From Ga0077527 sp945862135 (GTDB taxonomy: Bacteria > Pseudomonadota > Gammaproteobacteria > Burkholderiales > SG8-41), in NCBI GenBank assembly GCA_964203275.1, contig CAXNMF010000007.1:1-64000 (forward strand): a DNA stretch of 64,000 bases. The letters run 5' to 3'. Below the pieces are notes generated by a model. That model made no database searches. It saw only the letters and a program-made list of their open reading frames with translations, and was not told the origin of the DNA. Shown here piece by piece: positions 7,820-15,830 of the stretch (positions within the stretch are counted from its first letter, which is position 1; each line of letters begins with the position of its first letter). The translations under genes were made by a program, and so were the position numbers.

Positions 7820-9084
7820 AACGGCCGCTGCTTGGCTGTGCGCTGGCCGCAGCGCTGTTGGCCACTGTGCTGACGCCCTCTTCAATAACGCTCGCACTGG
7901 GTAATCGCCCGCTGTCATCGATTGCCGGCAATCTCGCAGGCTCGTCGATGCATGGCAAAGCGCTCGCAGCACCGGAGGCGATGCTGGCGCAGACGCTGCT
8001 TGCCATCACCAGTTCACGCTTTGATATCGCGCTCTCCGAGATCGACAAAGTCCTTGAAAGTCATCCGAACTTCCGGCTGGCCCATTTGATTCGCGGCGAT
8101 CTGCTGATGGCGCGTGCGCGGCCGATCAGCAGCATCGGCGCCGCTTCCGAAGCCCCGGCCGAACGCATCGCCGACCTGCGTGACGAAGCCCGTGCACGAT
8201 TGATCCGGCACCAGCAGGAACGCCCGATCGGCAAGGTGCCGCGCTACCTGCTGCAGCTTGAGCCGGACCAGAAATACGCATTTGTGGTCGACGCCTCGAA
8301 ATACACGCTGTATGTATTCGAAAATAACAACGGCAGCCCGCGTTATGTCGCCGACTACTACACCACGATCGGCCGTAACGGCACTGAAAAGCTGCGCGAG
8401 GGTGACAAGAAAACGCCGCTGGGTGTCTACCACGTCACCGGCAACCTCCAGCGCGACTATCTGGTCAAGACCTATGGCAACCAGAGCAGCCTCTACGGCG
8501 ACGGCGCCTTTCCGCTGAACTATCCCAACGCATGGGACCGCCGTATGGGCCGCAACGGCCACGGCATCTGGCTGCATGGCGTGCCGCACGACACTTACAG
8601 TCGTCCGCCGCGTGCCAGCGATGGCTGTGTCGCCATGACCAACGAAGACCTGCTGGAAATCTCGAAACACGTGCAGGTTGGTGTCACCCCCGTCATCATC
8701 TCGCCAAGCGTGGAGTGGGTCGAACCTGGCGCGGAGAAAACAACTCGGCAGGCCTTGGATAAATCGCTGGAAAAGTGGCGCAGCGACTGGGAAAGCCGTG
8801 ACAACGACAAATTCCTGCAGCACTACTCCGGCAAGTTTTCTGCTGGCAAGATCGACTTTGCCGCATGGGCCGAACAAAAACGCAGCGTCAATGCCGGCAA
8901 GACGTGGATCAAGGTCAAGATTGATCGCGTCAGCATGTTCCTGTATCCGGGCAACGATGATCTCGCCGTAGTGACCTTTGACCAGGACTACGCCAGCAGC
9001 AACGTCAGCAACAAGATGCGCAAGCGCCAGTATTGGCAACGCGAGGGCGACGCCTGGCGCATTGTTCATGAAGGCGCAGCCTGA
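7816..9084 (+). CDS. L,D-transpeptidase/carboxypeptidase-like protein (YkuD fold + NTF2-like domain)
   Basis: A 422-residue exported enzyme that probably acts on peptidoglycan stem peptides. The ATG at 7816 overlaps the upstream TGA. A hydrophobic signal (about 5-20) is followed by a helical N-terminal region, then a YkuD catalytic domain (about 150-300) starting near YAFVVDASKYTLYVFEN. It has the conserved HG near residue 253 and the nucleophile Cys near 270 in RASDGCVAM. The usual SHGC motif is SDGC here, as in the long members of the family. The last 110 residues (EKWRSDWESRDNDKFLQHY onward) form an NTF2-like domain. The LDT-plus-NTF2 architecture recalls the cell-shape carboxypeptidases Csd6 and Pgp2 of Epsilonproteobacteria, so trimming rather than crosslinking is possible. 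Confidence 0.85.
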   Translation: MKRPLLGCALAAALLATVLTPSSITLALGNRPLSSIAGNLAGSSMHGKALAAPEAMLAQTLLAITSSRFDIALSEIDKVLESHPNFRLAHLIRGDLLMARARPISSIGAASEAPAERIADLRDEARARLIRHQQERPIGKVPRYLLQLEPDQKYAFVVDASKYTLYVFENNNGSPRYVADYYTTIGRNGTEKLREGDKKTPLGVYHVTGNLQRDYLVKTYGNQSSLYGDGAFPLNYPNAWDRRMGRNGHGIWLHGVPHDTYSRPPRASDGCVAMTNEDLLEISKHVQVGVTPVIISPSVEWVEPGAEKTTRQALDKSLEKWRSDWESRDNDKFLQHYSGKFSAGKIDFAAWAEQKRSVNAGKTWIKVKIDRVSMFLYPGNDDLAVVTFDQDYASSNVSNKMRKRQYWQREGDAWRIVHEGAA

Positions 9085-9139
9085 CCTCACTCAGGCCGAG
9101 CCCCGGATTAACCCTAACCATTTGATTAAATTGAAAATT

Positions 9140-9730
9140 ATGATCAGACTTTTTATATTGCTTTTCGCCCTGCTCACCACCCCCGTCGCCCTCGCTGACA
9201 ACCCCAAAGTCGAGCTCAAAACGACGATGGGCAGTGTGGTCCTGGAACTTTATCCGGAGAACGCGCCAAAAACCGTCGAGAACTTCCTGCAATATGTCAA
9301 AGACGGTTTCTATGACGGCACGATTTTCCATCGCGTAATTCCCGGCTTCATGGTTCAAGGCGGCGGCTTCACGCAGAATCTGCAACAGAAGCCCACGCGT
9401 CCGGCGATCCGCAATGAGGCCGGCAACGGCCTGCGCAACGCCATTGGCACCGTCGCAATGGCGCGCACGGCGGATCCGCATTCAGCCACGGCGCAGTTTT
9501 TCATCAACGTCTCCGAGAACGACTTTCTCGACTTCAAATCTGCCGATGACAAGGGTTACGGCTACACGGTATTTGCACGTGTAACCACGGGCATGGATGT
9601 CGTCGCAAAAATCACGCAAGTTCCAACCGCAACCGTCGGCCCGCACCAGAACGTGCCGCGCCAGCCTGTGTTCATTGAACGCGCGCGCCTGCTGCCCGGC
9701 ACGGCAGCCAAACCGGTCAAAGCCAAATAA
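9140..9730 (+). CDS. ppiA: Peptidyl-prolyl cis-trans isomerase A (periplasmic cyclophilin)
   Basis: A 196-residue cyclophilin that accelerates proline isomerisation during folding in the periplasm. The ATG at 9140 gives a clean signal peptide (IRLFILLFALLTTPVALA) before the mature KVELKTTMGSVVLEL. Active-site elements are FHRVIPGFMVQGGGF and AQFFINVSEND. The frame extends further upstream, but that part overlaps the preceding gene and is not signal-like. A cytoplasmic paralogue follows 23 bases later, giving a ppiA-ppiB tandem seen in many Betaproteobacteria. Confidence 0.93.
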   Translation: MIRLFILLFALLTTPVALADNPKVELKTTMGSVVLELYPENAPKTVENFLQYVKDGFYDGTIFHRVIPGFMVQGGGFTQNLQQKPTRPAIRNEAGNGLRNAIGTVAMARTADPHSATAQFFINVSENDFLDFKSADDKGYGYTVFARVTTGMDVVAKITQVPTATVGPHQNVPRQPVFIERARLLPGTAAKPVKAK

Positions 9731-9753
9731 TCACCATCAAGGACTGTGACAAC

Positions 9754-10245
9754 ATGATCAAACTGCACACAAACCACGGCGTCATCTCCCTGGAACTCGA
9801 TGCCGCGAAAGCGCCGGATACTGCCGCCAACTTCATCCAGTACGTCAAGGACGGCCATTACAACAACACGGTGTTTCACCGCGTCATTGACGGCTTCATG
9901 GTCCAGGGCGGCGGCTTTGAACCGGGCATGAAACAGAAACCGACGCGGGACCCGGTTCAGAACGAAGCCAACAACGGGCTGAAAAACGACATGTACACCG
10001 TCGCCATGGCACGCACCTCGGCGCCGCATTCGGCCAGCGCGCAGTTCTTCATCAACGTGTCCAACAACGACTTCCTCAATCACTCGGCTCCGACGCCGCA
10101 GGGCTGGGGCTATTGCGTGTTCGGCAAGGTGGTCGATGGCACCGATGTCGTTGACAAGATCCGCAAGGTGAAAACCGGCAGCAAGGGCATGCATCAGGAC
10201 GTCCCGCTCGAGGACGTCATCATCGAAAAAGCCGAAGTCGTCTGA
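9754..10245 (+). CDS. ppiB: Peptidyl-prolyl cis-trans isomerase B (cytoplasmic cyclophilin)
   Basis: A 163-residue cyclophilin without a signal peptide that catalyses proline isomerisation in the cytoplasm. It has the same core as its upstream neighbour: FHRVIDGFMVQGGGFEPGM, AMARTSAPHSASAQFFIN and VFGKVVDGTDVVDKI. The length equals that of typical PpiB proteins. The start has an AAGGA-type site upstream. It is probably transcribed with ppiA and perhaps lpxH, 41 bases downstream. Confidence 0.95.
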   Translation: MIKLHTNHGVISLELDAAKAPDTAANFIQYVKDGHYNNTVFHRVIDGFMVQGGGFEPGMKQKPTRDPVQNEANNGLKNDMYTVAMARTSAPHSASAQFFINVSNNDFLNHSAPTPQGWGYCVFGKVVDGTDVVDKIRKVKTGSKGMHQDVPLEDVIIEKAEVV

Positions 10246-10286
10246 CGCCGCAACGGAATGAGCGGGGCGAAGAGGCCCCGCCACCC

Positions 10287-11006
10287 ATGCACACGCTGTT
10301 CATCTCCGATCTACACCTCGCCCCCGAGCGACCGCAGATCACCGAAAAATTCCTTCGCTTCACGCGCGATACAGCAGCGGGCGCCGATGCGCTGTACATC
10401 CTCGGCGACCTGTTTGAATACTGGGTCGGTGACGATGATCTGGAAGACCCGCTGAACGGCACGGTGTCCTCGGCCCTTTCGGCGCTGGCCACCAGCGGCA
10501 CCGCGGTCTATCTGATGCGCGGCAACCGCGACGTGCTGCTGGGCACCGACTTTGCATCGCGCTGCCATGCCACGCTGCTTGAAGATCCGGCTTTGGTGAA
10601 CCTTTACGGCACCCCAACCCTGCTGAGCCACGGCGATGCACTGTGCACCGATGACGTGGAATACCAGCGCTTCCGCGTCTATGCCCGCGACCCGGGCAAT
10701 CAGGCTAAGTTTCTTGCACAGTCACTGGAAGCACGACGCGAACAGATGCGCGGCATGCGTGCGCAGAGCGAAGCCAGCAAGCAGCAGAAAACCGAGGCCA
10801 TCATGGATGTCGCGCCGGCCGCAGTGGAAGCCCTGCTGCGCCAACACGGTTATCCGCGGCTGATCCACGGCCACACCCACCGCCCCGCACGCCATCTCCA
10901 CCGCGTTGACGGACAGGCCTGCGAACGCTGGGTACTCAACGACTGGTACGACACCGGCGGCTATCTGCGCTGCGATGCCGCCGGCTGCACTGCTGTCCTA
11001 GTCTAG
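10287..11006 (+). CDS. lpxH: UDP-2,3-diacylglucosamine diphosphatase
   Basis: A 239-residue metallophosphoesterase that hydrolyses UDP-2,3-diacylglucosamine to lipid X in lipid A synthesis, acting at the inner-membrane surface. The calcineurin-like metal ligands are all visible: ISDLHLAP, GDLFEYWVGDD, RGNRDVLLG, LSHGDALCTDD and GHTHRPARH. Length is normal for LpxH. The stop at 11004-11006 overlaps the 3' end of the convergent metZ by nine bases, so the two transcripts are antisense at their ends. Confidence 0.95.
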   Translation: MHTLFISDLHLAPERPQITEKFLRFTRDTAAGADALYILGDLFEYWVGDDDLEDPLNGTVSSALSALATSGTAVYLMRGNRDVLLGTDFASRCHATLLEDPALVNLYGTPTLLSHGDALCTDDVEYQRFRVYARDPGNQAKFLAQSLEARREQMRGMRAQSEASKQQKTEAIMDVAPAAVEALLRQHGYPRLIHGHTHRPARHLHRVDGQACERWVLNDWYDTGGYLRCDAAGCTAVLV

Positions 11007-12224
11007 TGCCTGCATAAAATCCGCGATCAGGTCATCGATGTCTTCGATGCCAATCGACAACCGGATCAGCGAATCCGCGATACCCATCTCGGCGCGGCGC
11101 GCGGCTCCCATTTCCCAGTAAATCGTCTGCGCGACCGGGATTGCCAGCGTCCGGTTGTCACCCAGATGGCTTGATGAGATCACCAACTGCAGGCGGTTGA
11201 GAAAATCGAGGCAGTCGATATCGTCGGCCAGTTCGATACTCATCAAGGCGCCATAGGTCCTGAACAGTTCACCGGCCAGCTTGTGCTGCGGATGATTTTC
11301 AAGCCCCGGGTAATAAACTTTTGTAACCCTGGGATGTTGCGCGAGAAAACGGGCCAGCTGCAGGCAATTGGCGGACGCCCGCTCCATGCGCAAGGCCAGC
11401 GTCTCCGCGCCCATGGCCAGCCGGTGCGCGGCCTCCGCAGCCAGCGTGGCGCCGACATCGCGCAACCCCTTCTTGCGGATCTGCAGGATGCCCCAGTTCG
11501 CCGGATTGGCGTTCTTGTAGTTGTCGTAGATGTTCGGGAACGACTTCCAGTCGAACAGGCCGGTATCCGTCACTGCACCGCCCAGCGCATTGCCGTGCCC
11601 ACCGATGTATTTGGTCAGCGAATTGATCACCAGGCTGGCCTGCACCTGTTTCGGCCGGAACAGCCAGGGCGAGGTCATCGTGTTGTCGACAAAATAGATG
11701 ATGCCGCGGCGCGCGCACAATTCGCCGATACGCACAAGATCGGCGATCTGGGTGCGCGGGTTGGCAATGGTTTCGACAAACACCATCCGGGTATTGGGCC
11801 GCAGCGCTTTTTCGACGTTCTCCACTCGGGTCGCGTCGACATAGCTGATATCGCAGTCGAATTGTCCCAGGGTTCCAAACAGGCTGTTGGTGTTGCCGAA
11901 CAGGAAGGCGCTCGATACCACATGATCGCCGCCGCGCAACAGCGCGATGAATGCCGAGGCAATGGCCGCCATCCCCGTTGAAAAACAGGCAGTCGCAATC
12001 CCATCCTCCATCTTGCTGATCTTGGATTCCAGCGCTGCGGTGGTGGGGTTGCCCTGACGCCCATAGGCGTAACCGGGCATTTCACCCTTGAATACCTTGA
12101 CCAGGTCGCGCGCATCGGGATACCCGAAAGCTACCGCCGTGTGCATCGGCTTGAGCACTGAATAATGCTCAATCGGCGCTTCCAGATCGGAATGAAGGAT
12201 CTTTGTTGTGAATCCGCTTTTCAT
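10998..12224 (-). CDS. metZ: O-succinylhomoserine sulfhydrylase / cystathionine gamma-synthase family enzyme
   Basis: A 408-residue PLP enzyme of the Cys/Met metabolism family. It probably makes homocysteine (or cystathionine) from activated homoserine for methionine synthesis. It shows the YGRQGNPTTAALE motif, the substrate-binding region FVETIANPRTQIADL, and the PLP lysine in SLTKYIGGHGNALGG. Sequence alone does not separate sulfhydrylase from gamma-synthase. A SAM-II-like riboswitch and an intrinsic terminator lie in the 5' leader (12243-12335), which fits a methionine-pathway enzyme repressed by S-adenosylmethionine. The gene stands alone as a leftward unit, convergent with lpxH. Confidence 0.88.
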   Translation of the reverse strand: MKSGFTTKILHSDLEAPIEHYSVLKPMHTAVAFGYPDARDLVKVFKGEMPGYAYGRQGNPTTAALESKISKMEDGIATACFSTGMAAIASAFIALLRGGDHVVSSAFLFGNTNSLFGTLGQFDCDISYVDATRVENVEKALRPNTRMVFVETIANPRTQIADLVRIGELCARRGIIYFVDNTMTSPWLFRPKQVQASLVINSLTKYIGGHGNALGGAVTDTGLFDWKSFPNIYDNYKNANPANWGILQIRKKGLRDVGATLAAEAAHRLAMGAETLALRMERASANCLQLARFLAQHPRVTKVYYPGLENHPQHKLAGELFRTYGALMSIELADDIDCLDFLNRLQLVISSSHLGDNRTLAIPVAQTIYWEMGAARRAEMGIADSLIRLSIGIEDIDDLIADFMQALD

Positions 12225-12242
12225 GGTCTTGCTCCGTCAAAT

Positions 12243-12276
12243 AAAAAAACCCGGCCAGCTAGCGCGGACCGGGTTC
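12243..12276 (-). terminator. Intrinsic terminator in the metZ leader (attenuator)
   Basis: On the minus strand AACCCGG...CCGGGTT forms a stem followed by seven T residues, ending 19 bases before the metZ ATG. It lies on the same strand as, and upstream of, metZ, with no separate gene ending there, so it should act on metZ mRNA itself. It begins three bases after the SAM-II-like aptamer. Confidence 0.75.
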
Positions 12277-12278
12277 TT

Positions 12279-12335
12279 CCGTCGCTTTAGCTGCATTTTT
12301 AACGCGCCCGCAAGCTGCTCTTCAAATCGGCGCAA
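12279..12335 (-). ncRNA. SAM-II (SAM-alpha) riboswitch-like aptamer
   Basis: Read on the minus strand, a GCGCC strand is followed by GATTTGAA, a loop, then GGCGC, TTAAAAATGCAGCTAAAG and a purine-rich end. This reproduces the order of the SAM-II H-type pseudoknot as I remember it: P1 strand, GAUUU loop, closing P1 strand, and a UAAAUGUAGCUAAA-like segment. The position upstream of metZ is the classic one. SAM binding would be expected to lower metZ expression. An Rfam covariance search would confirm the call. Confidence 0.8.
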
Positions 12336-12365
12336 CAGAAGACTACCGCAGGCCCGCAGCCGGCG

Positions 12366-13013
12366 TCAAACCGGGCGCTTATCGATCCCCCCTTCCGCCA
12401 CAAGACCTGCCATGGCCTGCGCCTGCGGGTCATCGAGTTGCCCCAATCCCTCCACAACACCGGCACGGTCGGCCGCGCTGCGGTTCTGGCTGACTTTCCA
12501 TTTGCCAGAAATCCGGATCAATGGGATTTCGATGCCGACGATGGCCCCAAGCATGCGTTCCAGATAATCGGCGGGTGCATCATCCACTCGCCAAGGCTGC
12601 GGCAGCGCGGCTTCCTGCTGATCGGTCAATTGCGTCACCAGCGCACGCAGCCACTCGCGATCATCACGGACAATCAGCGGAGCATAGGCATGCACCACAG
12701 CGTAATTCCAGGTCGGCACTACCTTGCCCGTTTCGCGTTTGGATGGATACCACGACGGTGTCACATAGGCCTGCGGGCCCTGGAATATCGCCAGCACTTC
12801 CTGGCCATCAGCCTGGCGCCAGACCGGATTGGTACGGGCCACATGGCCACGCAGCGTACCGTAGGGCGATGGTTGCGGATCAATCAGCAGCGGCAAATGG
12901 TTCGCTTCCGGCACAGCGTCATTCACGGTCACCAGGGTTGCGAGCCGGTGATTGCGCATCAGCGCATGCATCACATCGATGCGTTCCTCACGGAAAGCAT
13001 CCACCTGATACAT
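12366..13013 (-). CDS. PaiB-type FMN-binding negative transcriptional regulator
   Basis: A 215-residue protein of the PaiB family, with a split-barrel flavin-binding fold. The N-terminus (YQVDAFREERIDVMHALMRNH) and the region EANHLPLLIDP, followed by GHVARTNPVW and QAYVTPSWYPSK, are characteristic. In Bacillus PaiB was linked to repression of protease and sporulation genes. In proteobacteria the target is not known, and direct DNA binding is doubtful. It sits between metZ and purF on the same strand with 12 bases to purF, so it may be a distal gene of the purF unit. Confidence 0.88.
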   Translation of the reverse strand: MYQVDAFREERIDVMHALMRNHRLATLVTVNDAVPEANHLPLLIDPQPSPYGTLRGHVARTNPVWRQADGQEVLAIFQGPQAYVTPSWYPSKRETGKVVPTWNYAVVHAYAPLIVRDDREWLRALVTQLTDQQEAALPQPWRVDDAPADYLERMLGAIVGIEIPLIRISGKWKVSQNRSAADRAGVVEGLGQLDDPQAQAMAGLVAEGGIDKRPV

Positions 13014-13025
13014 CTCGGGTCCGGC

Positions 13026-14546
13026 TTATTCGACGAGTTCCAGCCCGAGGTCGAGCTGGGTCGCCGCAGCAGTCTCTCCGGCCTTGGCGCCGTCACGACG
13101 CTGCGCTTCGACGCCATCAAGATAGTCCTGGGTCACGTCGCCGGTGATGTACTGGCCGCTGAAACACGAGGCCTCGAAGTTGGTCACTGACGGGTTGACG
13201 CTTCGCACATCACCAATCAGTGCATCAAGTTCCTGGTAAATCAGCGCATCGCAGCCGATTTCGCGCGCGATTTCATCATGGGAGCGCCCGCTGGCAATCA
13301 GCTCATCGCGGGTCGGCATGTCGATGCCATAGACATTGGCGTAACGCACCGGCGGTGCTGCCGATGCAAAATAGACTTTGCGCGCACCCGCGTCACGCGC
13401 CATCTGAACGATTTCCCGGCTGGTCGTGCCGCGCACGATCGAATCATCAACCAGCAGCACATTCTTGCCACGAAACTCCATGCCGATGGCATTGAGTTTC
13501 TGGCGCACCGATTTCCGGCGTATGGCCTGACCGGGCATGATGAAGGTGCGGCCGATGTAACGATTCTTGATGAAACCTTCGCGGTAACCCAGGTTGAGAT
13601 GGTTCGACAACTGCATGGCCGCCGGCCGGCTCGAGTCCGGTATCGGGATCACCACATCAATGTCGAGATTGGCAAAGTCCTTTTCGATCTTGCGGCCGAG
13701 ACTTTCGCCCATACGCAAACGGGTCTCGTAAACCGAGATGCCGTCGATCACGGAGTCCGGGCGCGCCAGATAGACGAATTCAAACAGGCATGGATTGAGG
13801 GAAGGATTTTCCGCGCATTGCTGGCTGTGAAAATTGCCGTCGAGATCGATGAATATGGCCTCGCCAGGTGCAACATCCCGAACCAGCTGGAATCCGAGCC
13901 CGTCGAGAGCAACGCTCTCGGAGGCCACCATGTACTCGGTGCCCTGCGGCGTTTCGATCTTGCCGAACACCAGCGGGCGGATACCGAAGGGATCACGGAA
14001 GGCCAGCAGACCGTAACCGGCAATCATAGCCACCACGGCATAGGCGCCGCGGCAACGCCGGTGCACGCCCGACACTGCGGCAAAAATCGTCGCCGGATCC
14101 AGTTTGTAGTTGGAGGTATTCGCTGCCAGTTCGTGCGCCAGCACATTCAGCAGGACTTCGGAATCCGACTCCGTGTTGACGTGGCGCATGTCGAGGCGGA
14201 ACAGATCGTTTTTGAGCTGCTCTGAATTGGTCAGGTTGCCGTTATGACCCAGCACAATACCGAAAGGTGAATTGACATAGAAAGGCTGCGACTCGGCAGC
14301 CGACCATGCCGAACCCGCCGTCGGATAACGGGTGTGCGCAATACCGGCGTGTCCGGCGAGGCTGCGCATATTGCGGGTGCGGAACACATCACGCACCATG
14401 CCGCCGCCCTTGTGCATGTGAAAACTGGCGCCGTCAGCGGTAACGATGCCGGCGGCATCCTGTCCACGATGCTGCAACACCAGCAGCCCGTCATACAGCA
14501 GCTGGTTGACGGGACTACGGGCAACGACTCCAACAATTCCGCACAT
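13026..14546 (-). CDS. purF: Amidophosphoribosyltransferase
   Basis: A 506-residue enzyme for the first committed step of purine synthesis: glutamine plus PRPP gives phosphoribosylamine. The N-terminal glutaminase begins MCGIVGVV, with Cys2 as nucleophile and no propeptide. GHNGNLTNSEQL is the glutaminase Asn-Gly motif. The C-terminal phosphoribosyltransferase part carries the PRPP loop NVLLVDDSIVRGTTSREIV. Full length and intact. It follows cvpA closely (11 bases), the usual cvpA-purF arrangement. Confidence 0.97.
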   Translation of the reverse strand: MCGIVGVVARSPVNQLLYDGLLVLQHRGQDAAGIVTADGASFHMHKGGGMVRDVFRTRNMRSLAGHAGIAHTRYPTAGSAWSAAESQPFYVNSPFGIVLGHNGNLTNSEQLKNDLFRLDMRHVNTESDSEVLLNVLAHELAANTSNYKLDPATIFAAVSGVHRRCRGAYAVVAMIAGYGLLAFRDPFGIRPLVFGKIETPQGTEYMVASESVALDGLGFQLVRDVAPGEAIFIDLDGNFHSQQCAENPSLNPCLFEFVYLARPDSVIDGISVYETRLRMGESLGRKIEKDFANLDIDVVIPIPDSSRPAAMQLSNHLNLGYREGFIKNRYIGRTFIMPGQAIRRKSVRQKLNAIGMEFRGKNVLLVDDSIVRGTTSREIVQMARDAGARKVYFASAAPPVRYANVYGIDMPTRDELIASGRSHDEIAREIGCDALIYQELDALIGDVRSVNPSVTNFEASCFSGQYITGDVTQDYLDGVEAQRRDGAKAGETAAATQLDLGLELVE

Positions 14547-14557
14547 GGCGCGTTTCC

Positions 14558-15049
14558 TCAGCCGTACTTGATATGTTGCGCCAGCGCCGGCGGCAGCCAG
14601 CCCTTGACACCCAGCGCGACGAGTTCAAGCAACGGGCGCAGCGCAGCTTCACGCCATACCTGCTGCTTGGGCAGCGCAGTCATGCCGGCCACCAACGCCA
14701 GCACAACCACCACAGCCACTCCACGCACCAATCCGAATATTGCACCGAGCACGCGGTCTTCAACGCTCAATCCCGCACTTTTCACGAGTTGCGAAACAGC
14801 AACGGCGACAAGGCTCATCGCCAGCAGAACCGACAGAAAAAGCGTGGCGAAACCCGCGAGCCAGCGCAATTCCTCTCCCGGGATTTCCGACGGCATGATC
14901 GCCGCGAGATCGCCGCCGAAAAGTCGCGCGACGATGAATGCGATTGCCCACGCGGCGAGCGCAAGCAACTCCCTGACCAAACCGCGAAGAACACTGAGCA
15001 GAACCGAGAAACCGAGAATGGCGAGTACCACATAATCGATCAGCGTCAT
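14558..15049 (-). CDS. cvpA: CvpA family membrane protein
   Basis: A 163-residue inner-membrane protein with four predicted helices. It has the family start TLIDYVVLAILGFSVLLS and the RGLVRELLALAAWAIAF segment. CvpA is required for colicin V production in E. coli and for envelope tolerance to bile and similar stresses; its molecular role is unsettled. It is the typical immediate upstream partner of purF and lies two bases after the SPOR-domain gene, so the three are co-transcribed. Confidence 0.93.
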   Translation of the reverse strand: MTLIDYVVLAILGFSVLLSVLRGLVRELLALAAWAIAFIVARLFGGDLAAIMPSEIPGEELRWLAGFATLFLSVLLAMSLVAVAVSQLVKSAGLSVEDRVLGAIFGLVRGVAVVVVLALVAGMTALPKQQVWREAALRPLLELVALGVKGWLPPALAQHIKYG

Positions 15050-15051
15050 CG

Positions 15052-15780
15052 TTACCGGGGAACAACCTTGCCGTCGAGCTGAAGCTTCTGCAACTGCGGA
15101 CGCGCTTTTTCGGCAGCTTCACGGCTGTTGTAGGGACCGACACGCACTCGCGTCACCGGCCCTTTAGAAGTCTGCACCACTTCCGTATACGCCTTAAGTC
15201 CGGCGCCGGCGATTTTGGCCTGCAATTCCTTGGCCTTGGCGGTATCTGACAAAGCAGCCACCTGGATCACAAATCCGCCGGTCGTCGGCGCTTTGGGTTT
15301 TTCTTTGGTGGTGCTTTTGGCTTTCGCCGGTTCAGCCTTGGGCGCCGCCTTGGCTTCTGGCTTCGCTTCAGCTTTAGGCTCCGGCTCTGGCTTCGCCTCC
15401 GCTTTAGGCTCCGATTTCACTTCCGGCGGTTTGACCTCTGCTTTGACTTCAGCCTTAGCTTCCGGCTTGGCGGTCTCGACAACTTCAGACTTGGATTCTT
15501 TTGGCGCAACGACAGGTGCTGCGGCGACAGGCTCAGACTTCGCCGGCATCGCTGCAACGGCAGGATCCGCTGGCTTCAGAGGCGTCGGCGGAGCAGACAG
15601 CACCCCGGCATCCGGTGAAGGAATCTGGATATTGATGTTCTGATTGACCGGCTTGGGTTCTGAGTCCAGAACCATCGGAAGAACTACAGCCACCGCAGTG
15701 ACCAACACGATCGCACCCACCAGGCGGCGGCGTGCGCGCTTTTTCAGCTGGAGTTCTTCGTCGCTAACGTTTCTCGCCAT
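15052..15780 (-). CDS. SPOR domain-containing cell division protein (DedD-like)
   Basis: A 242-residue bitopic protein. It has a short basic cytoplasmic tail, one transmembrane helix (about 20-38, LVGAIVLVTAVAVVLPMVL), a long Lys/Glu/Ala/Pro-rich periplasmic linker and a C-terminal SPOR domain (about 165-242, FVIQVAALSDTAKAKELQAK). SPOR domains bind denuded septal glycan strands. The position between folC and cvpA is that of E. coli dedD. The linker contains many short KPEAKAE-type repeats, which explains its low complexity. Confidence 0.92.
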   Translation of the reverse strand: MARNVSDEELQLKKRARRRLVGAIVLVTAVAVVLPMVLDSEPKPVNQNINIQIPSPDAGVLSAPPTPLKPADPAVAAMPAKSEPVAAAPVVAPKESKSEVVETAKPEAKAEVKAEVKPPEVKSEPKAEAKPEPEPKAEAKPEAKAAPKAEPAKAKSTTKEKPKAPTTGGFVIQVAALSDTAKAKELQAKIAGAGLKAYTEVVQTSKGPVTRVRVGPYNSREAAEKARPQLQKLQLDGKVVPR

Positions 15781-15830
15781 GCTTTGATACGCAGTAAACG
15801 AAGTAACTTATTGATTAATAACGATTTTTA

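Noticed and set aside
15280..15560. Tandem short repeats in the SPOR-domain gene as a DNA repeat element
   Set aside because: They encode the low-complexity Lys/Glu/Ala/Pro linker expected in DedD-like proteins.
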